Shown in pieces: positions 60,489 to 64,000 of a stretch of 64,000 nucleotides of DNA. Made by a program: the position numbers and the translations under genes. The notes below the pieces were generated by a model, which worked only from the letters and a program-made list of their open reading frames with translations, was not told where the DNA came from and made no database searches. Position 1 is the first letter of the stretch. Each line of letters starts with the position of its first letter. Source of the stretch: Radicibacter daui (lineage in GTDB: Bacteria; Pseudomonadota; Alphaproteobacteria; Radicibacterales; Radicibacteraceae); NCBI GenBank assembly GCA_030657355.1, contig CP131056.1:823001-887000 (forward strand). Reading direction: 5' to 3'.

Positions 60489-61271
60489 ATGAATCAGAAT
60501 ACCAGCCAGCAAACACCCATCGTCGAACTCAGGGACATCCACAAATCCTTCGGGCGTGTGCATGTGCTGCGCGGCGTCGATATGGAAGTCGGGCGCGGCG
60601 AGATCGTCGCGCTGGTCGGCGACAATGGCGCCGGCAAATCTACCCTCATCAAGGTCATTACGGGCGTTCACAAACCCTCAGGCGGTTCGCTGCTGATCAA
60701 TGGCGAGGCTGTCGACCTGCAATCGGTGCAGGATGCCCGCCGGCGTGGCATCGAGACGGTTTATCAGGAGCGCGCGCTTGCCGATCAGCAGGCGCTCTGG
60801 CGCAATATCTTTGCCGGGCGGGAGCTGACCAACTGGCTCGGCTTCATGAATATCCGCGAGCAGAAGCGCGAGGCCGATCGCCTGTTGCGCACCCGCATGG
60901 GTTTTACCTCCCGCGCCATCACTGTGGATAGCGAGGTTCAGGGTCTCTCGGGCGGTGAGAAGCAGGGCATCGCTATTGCCCGCGCGCTGCATTTCGAGGC
61001 CGAGCTGATCATTCTCGACGAGCCGACTATGGGCCTCAGCCTCAAGGAAACCGACAAGGTGCTGGATTTTGCCCGCGGCATCCGAGACGCCGGCAAGTCG
61101 GTCATCCTCATCGATCACAACATCCTGCATGTGCATGCCGTGGCCGACCGCTTCGTGGTGCTGGATCGCGGGCGCGTCGCCGGCTCCTTCCGCAAGGAGC
61201 AGCTCTCGCGTGACCAGCTGATCGAGATGATGGTGGAACTGCACCACACCGGCCAGCTGCATGTCGCCTGA
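60489..61271 (+). CDS. Sugar ABC transporter ATP-binding protein (single NBD)
   Basis: At 260 aa with one nucleotide-binding domain: Walker A GDNGAGKST, signature LSGGEKQGIAIARA, Walker B LIILDEPTMGLS and H-loop IDHNILHVH. The single-domain form is like FrcA rather than the duplicated RbsA. ATG 60489 is used; a GTG lies three bases upstream. It follows the binding protein after an internal terminator. Confidence 0.92.
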   Translation: MNQNTSQQTPIVELRDIHKSFGRVHVLRGVDMEVGRGEIVALVGDNGAGKSTLIKVITGVHKPSGGSLLINGEAVDLQSVQDARRRGIETVYQERALADQQALWRNIFAGRELTNWLGFMNIREQKREADRLLRTRMGFTSRAITVDSEVQGLSGGEKQGIAIARALHFEAELIILDEPTMGLSLKETDKVLDFARGIRDAGKSVILIDHNILHVHAVADRFVVLDRGRVAGSFRKEQLSRDQLIEMMVELHHTGQLHVA

Positions 61272-61326
61272 TGTCGAAAAAGACACTGCCGTAAAAGCCG
61301 CAAGAAAAGATCAGGGAGAACCGGCG

Positions 61327-62340
61327 ATGGCCGTTTCCGTCAGTCAGCACGCCCCCGCAAGCCCCGCGCCCGAGCGCGGTGAAAAAGTGATGCGCTTCGT
61401 CCGCCAGAACCGCATCGAGGTGGCGATCACCGTCATCTTCGCCATCCTCTACGCCATCTTCCTGATCGGCGCGCCGGAGGTTTATACCCAGTTCGGCATC
61501 TACCGCTCCTTCATGTCGACCATGCCCTATATCGGGGTCATGGCGCTGGCGGCGACCTTCGTGGTCACGCTGGGCGAGGTGGATCTGTCTTTCCCCTCGG
61601 TCATGGGCGTTTCCGCCTGGGTCTTCGGCGCCAGTTTTGTCGCCACCGGCAGTTATCCGCTCGCCGTTGTGCTGGCGCTGGCGGTCGGCGCTGCCTGCGG
61701 CCTGCTTAACGGCCTGCTTATCGCCCGGGTCGGCGTGCCCTCCATCGTCGCCACCATCGGCACCATGTTCTTCTGGCGCGGTTTCGTGAATGTGCTGGCC
61801 GAAGGGCGCGGCATGGCCCTCGTCGATCTGCGCGGCTCTGCCTGGCATTCGGTGCTGGTTGGCCGGCTGCCAGGCGGAATTCCCATGCAGTTCGTCTGGT
61901 TCATCCTGCTCGCCCTGCTCTTCATGGCTATCTATCGCCGCCATGTCTTCGGCAGCCATGTGCTGTTCGTCGGCGATAATGAAGAAAGCGCGCATATGAT
62001 GGGCATCAAGGTCATGCGCGTGAAGGTCATCTGCTTCACGCTGCTGGGCCTCATGTCCGGTCTTGCCGCGATCTTTCTTGTCTCCGAAGTCACCTATTTC
62101 TGGCCCACCACCGGTGACGGCTTTCTGTTGCCGGCGCTGGCTGCCGTCTTTATCGGCGGCACCCCGGTCTTCGGCGGGCGCGGGTCGATGTATGGCACCG
62201 TCATCGGCGTGCTCATCATCGGCTCGCTGGAAGCCGGTGTGGTGGCGATGGGTATCGAAGGGTTCTATACCCAGCTCATCTACGGCCTGCTCATCACCAT
62301 CGCCGTCACCGTCTATGCCGTGATCATGAGGCGCAAGTGA
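61327..62340 (+). CDS. Sugar ABC transporter permease
   Basis: RbsC/FrcC-type inner membrane permease with 8-10 helices. ATG 61327 has GGGAGAA upstream and leaves 337 aa; the frame to 61261 overlaps the ATPase end and is less likely. Conserved stretches are TFVVTLGEVDLSFPSVMG, GLLIARVGVPSIVATIGTMF, and the EAA-like LPALAAVFIGGTPVFGGRGS. Its TGA overlaps the next ATG by one base. Confidence 0.92.
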   Translation: MAVSVSQHAPASPAPERGEKVMRFVRQNRIEVAITVIFAILYAIFLIGAPEVYTQFGIYRSFMSTMPYIGVMALAATFVVTLGEVDLSFPSVMGVSAWVFGASFVATGSYPLAVVLALAVGAACGLLNGLLIARVGVPSIVATIGTMFFWRGFVNVLAEGRGMALVDLRGSAWHSVLVGRLPGGIPMQFVWFILLALLFMAIYRRHVFGSHVLFVGDNEESAHMMGIKVMRVKVICFTLLGLMSGLAAIFLVSEVTYFWPTTGDGFLLPALAAVFIGGTPVFGGRGSMYGTVIGVLIIGSLEAGVVAMGIEGFYTQLIYGLLITIAVTVYAVIMRRK

Positions 62341-63113
62341 TGGCCGATGCCTTCAAGTTTGCCAGTTATCCCAGCCTTGCCGGCCGCACGGTGTTCGTCA
62401 GCGGCGGGGCAACCGGTATCGGCGAGGCGCTGGTGCGCGCCTTTGCTGGGCAGGGAGCGAAGGTCGGTTTTGTCGATATCAATGCCGAAGCCGGCCAGAA
62501 ACTTGCGGCTGAACTTGCCGGGAGCGGCGCCAGTGTGCGCTTTGCCGCCTGCGACATCACCGATACCGCAGCCTATCAGGCCGAGATCAGGGCTTGCGGC
62601 GAGACGCTTGGCCCCATTCGCGCGCTCGTCAACAATGCCGCCAGCGATACGCGGCATGACTGGCGCGAGGTAACGCCCGACTATTGGGACGGGCGCATGG
62701 CGGTCAATTTCAAGCAGGTGTTCTTTGCCATCCAGGCGGCGGCGCCGGGCATGATCGCGGCCGGTGGCGGCTCCATCATCAATTTCGGCTCGGTGTCGTG
62801 GATGCTGATGCACAGCTCGCTTGCCGGTTACGCCTCGGCCAAGGCCGGCCTGCACGGGCTCACCCGTACCATGGCGCGCGATCTTGGCCCCCACCGCATC
62901 CGCGTTAATACGCTGGTGCCGGGCTGGATCATGACGCAGCGTCAGCTCGACCTCTGGGTGGATGAAGTGGCGGAGCGACAGATCGCCGAAGGGCAATGTC
63001 TGAAGGACAAGGTCTATCCTGACGATGTTGCCCGCATGGCGCTGTTTCTCGCCGCAGATGACAGCAAGATGTGTTCGGCACAGGAATTCATCGTCGATGG
63101 CGGCTGGGTCTGA
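62340..63113 (+). CDS. SDR sugar 1-dehydrogenase (XylB-like)
   Basis: The 257-aa SDR has cofactor motif SGGATGIG, VDIN, NNAA, and catalytic Ser and Tyr-x3-Lys in INFGSVSWML...YASAKAG. The combination NFGSVSW and the end CSAQEFIVDGGWV is that of Caulobacter-type NAD-dependent D-xylose 1-dehydrogenase and related L-arabinose or L-fucose dehydrogenases, which oxidise an aldose to the lactone. Overlap with the permease (TGATG) couples uptake and first oxidation. The exact sugar cannot be told. Confidence 0.85.
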   Translation: MADAFKFASYPSLAGRTVFVSGGATGIGEALVRAFAGQGAKVGFVDINAEAGQKLAAELAGSGASVRFAACDITDTAAYQAEIRACGETLGPIRALVNNAASDTRHDWREVTPDYWDGRMAVNFKQVFFAIQAAAPGMIAAGGGSIINFGSVSWMLMHSSLAGYASAKAGLHGLTRTMARDLGPHRIRVNTLVPGWIMTQRQLDLWVDEVAERQIAEGQCLKDKVYPDDVARMALFLAADDSKMCSAQEFIVDGGWV

Positions 63114-63150
63114 AGAGGCCAGCCGGCATCGTGAAACGGAGTGGGTTTAA

Positions 63151-64000
63151 ATGGTAAAGCTCAGATCGCAGCTCTGGTTCGACAATCCGGATAATCCGGA
63201 CATGACCGCGCTCTATATCGAGCGCTACATGAACTGGGGCATCAGCCGGCACGAGCTGCAGTCCGGCAAGCCGATCATCGGCATTGCCCAGTCGGGCTCG
63301 GACCTCTCGCCCTGCAATCGCCAGCACATCATTCTGGCAGAGCGTATCCGCGAGGGCATTCGCGAGGCGGGCGGCATCGCCTTCGAGTTTCCCGTCCATC
63401 CGATCCAGGAAACCGGCAAGCGCCCGACGGCGACGCTGGACCGCAACCTTGCTTATCTCGGGCTGGTCGAAATCCTCTTCGGCTACCCCATTGACGGCGT
63501 GGTGCTGACGACCGGCTGCGACAAGACCACCCCCTCCCAGCTCATGGCGGCGGCAACCGTCAATATCCCGGCCATCGCCCTCTCGGTCGGGCCCATGCTG
63601 AATGGCTGGTACAAGGGCGAGCGTACCGGCTCCGGCACCATCAAATGGCATGCCAAGAAGCTTCAGTCCAAGGGCGAGATCGGCTGGGCCGAATATGTCG
63701 ACCTGGTCGCTTCCGCCGCCCCGTCGCCGGGCTTCTGCAATACCATGGGCACGGCCACGACGATGAACTCGCTGGCCGAGGCGTTGGGCATGATGCTGCC
63801 CGGCTCGGCCGTCATTCCCGCCGTCCATCGTGATCGTGCCGAGATGGCCTATAAAACCGGCCTGCGCATCGTCGAGATGGTGAAGGAGAATCTCAAACCC
63901 TCCGACATCATGACCCGCGCGGCGTTCGAGAATGCCATTGCCGTCTGCTCGGCCATCGGCGGCTCCACAAATGCGCCGATCCATCTCAACGCCATCGCCC
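63151..64000 (+). CDS. IlvD/EDD-family sugar-acid dehydratase, C-terminus outside window
   Basis: Starts at ATG 63151 with GGAG upstream; 283 codons are seen and the frame is open at the window edge. The start [30 protein letters not shown] resembles XylD (D-xylonate dehydratase) and L-arabonate dehydratases. Fe-S cluster Cys are in [18 protein letters not shown] and GFCNTMGTA. It removes water from a sugar acid to give the 2-keto-3-deoxy acid. It is the last visible gene of the importer operon, 37 bases after the sugar dehydrogenase. It could also serve L-fuconate. Confidence 0.9.
   Translation, partial: MVKLRSQLWFDNPDNPDMTALYIERYMNWGISRHELQSGKPIIGIAQSGSDLSPCNRQHIILAERIREGIREAGGIAFEFPVHPIQETGKRPTATLDRNLAYLGLVEILFGYPIDGVVLTTGCDKTTPSQLMAAATVNIPAIALSVGPMLNGWYKGERTGSGTIKWHAKKLQSKGEIGWAEYVDLVASAAPSPGFCNTMGTATTMNSLAEALGMMLPGSAVIPAVHRDRAEMAYKTGLRIVEMVKENLKPSDIMTRAAFENAIAVCSAIGGSTNAPIHLNAIA

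Overview
The window is a GC-rich (roughly 64% by eye) alphaproteobacterial chromosome segment. The evidence is the gene order rplU-rpmA-obg-proB ... proA-nadD-rsfS-rlmH ... gpmI-envC-ctpA-rppH, an atpHAGDC operon without linked Fo genes, a fused SecDF, and the UDG / TPR-protein / ispE neighbourhood. A Rhodospirillales-like free-living heterotroph fits best; the species cannot be told from the sequence. I see no phage, IS element, rRNA or CRISPR array.

Left end (1-8.8 kb): a lower-GC stretch with a truncated lipoprotein gene and four small unnamed genes, then secDF, a KefB/YbaL-type K+/H+ antiporter, tRNA-Ser(CGA) and a 940-base gap holding a LexA-like box and a long inverted repeat. Housekeeping block (8.8-27.4 kb): ribosomal proteins L21/L27, Obg GTPase, proline synthesis (proB, proA), nadD, rsfS, rlmH, nhaA, gpmI and a cell-envelope run (envC, ctpA, a divergent polysaccharide deacetylase, rppH). 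Between proB and proA sit an 8-oxoguanine-deaminase-type amidohydrolase and an Fe(II)/2-oxoglutarate oxygenase. Each is preceded by a copy of the same structured leader, which I propose is an NMT1-type (xanthine/uric acid) riboswitch.

Middle (27.5-44.4 kb): on the minus strand atpHAGDC, pyk, a radical SAM protein, moaB, a soluble lytic transglycosylase and a uracil-DNA glycosylase; on the plus strand a TPR lipoprotein-like gene and ispE; then a Sel1-repeat/peptidoglycan-binding protein and tRNA-Gln(UUG).

Right end (44.4-64 kb): an accessory region. Two tandem paralogous 7TMR-DISM histidine kinases face an OmpR-type response regulator and a FucU-like mutarotase. A divided sugar-catabolism locus follows: a lactonase, a 2-keto-3-deoxy-fuconate-type dehydrogenase and a FAH-family hydrolase on one side; a ketoglutarate-semialdehyde dehydrogenase, a GntR regulator, a sugar ABC importer, a XylB-like sugar dehydrogenase and a truncated XylD-like dehydratase on the other. 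Between them is a MarR-controlled drug efflux unit (MFS plus ABC exporter). Together the sugar genes encode non-phosphorylative oxidation of an aldose (L-fucose, L-arabinose or D-xylose type) to pyruvate plus lactate and/or to 2-oxoglutarate.
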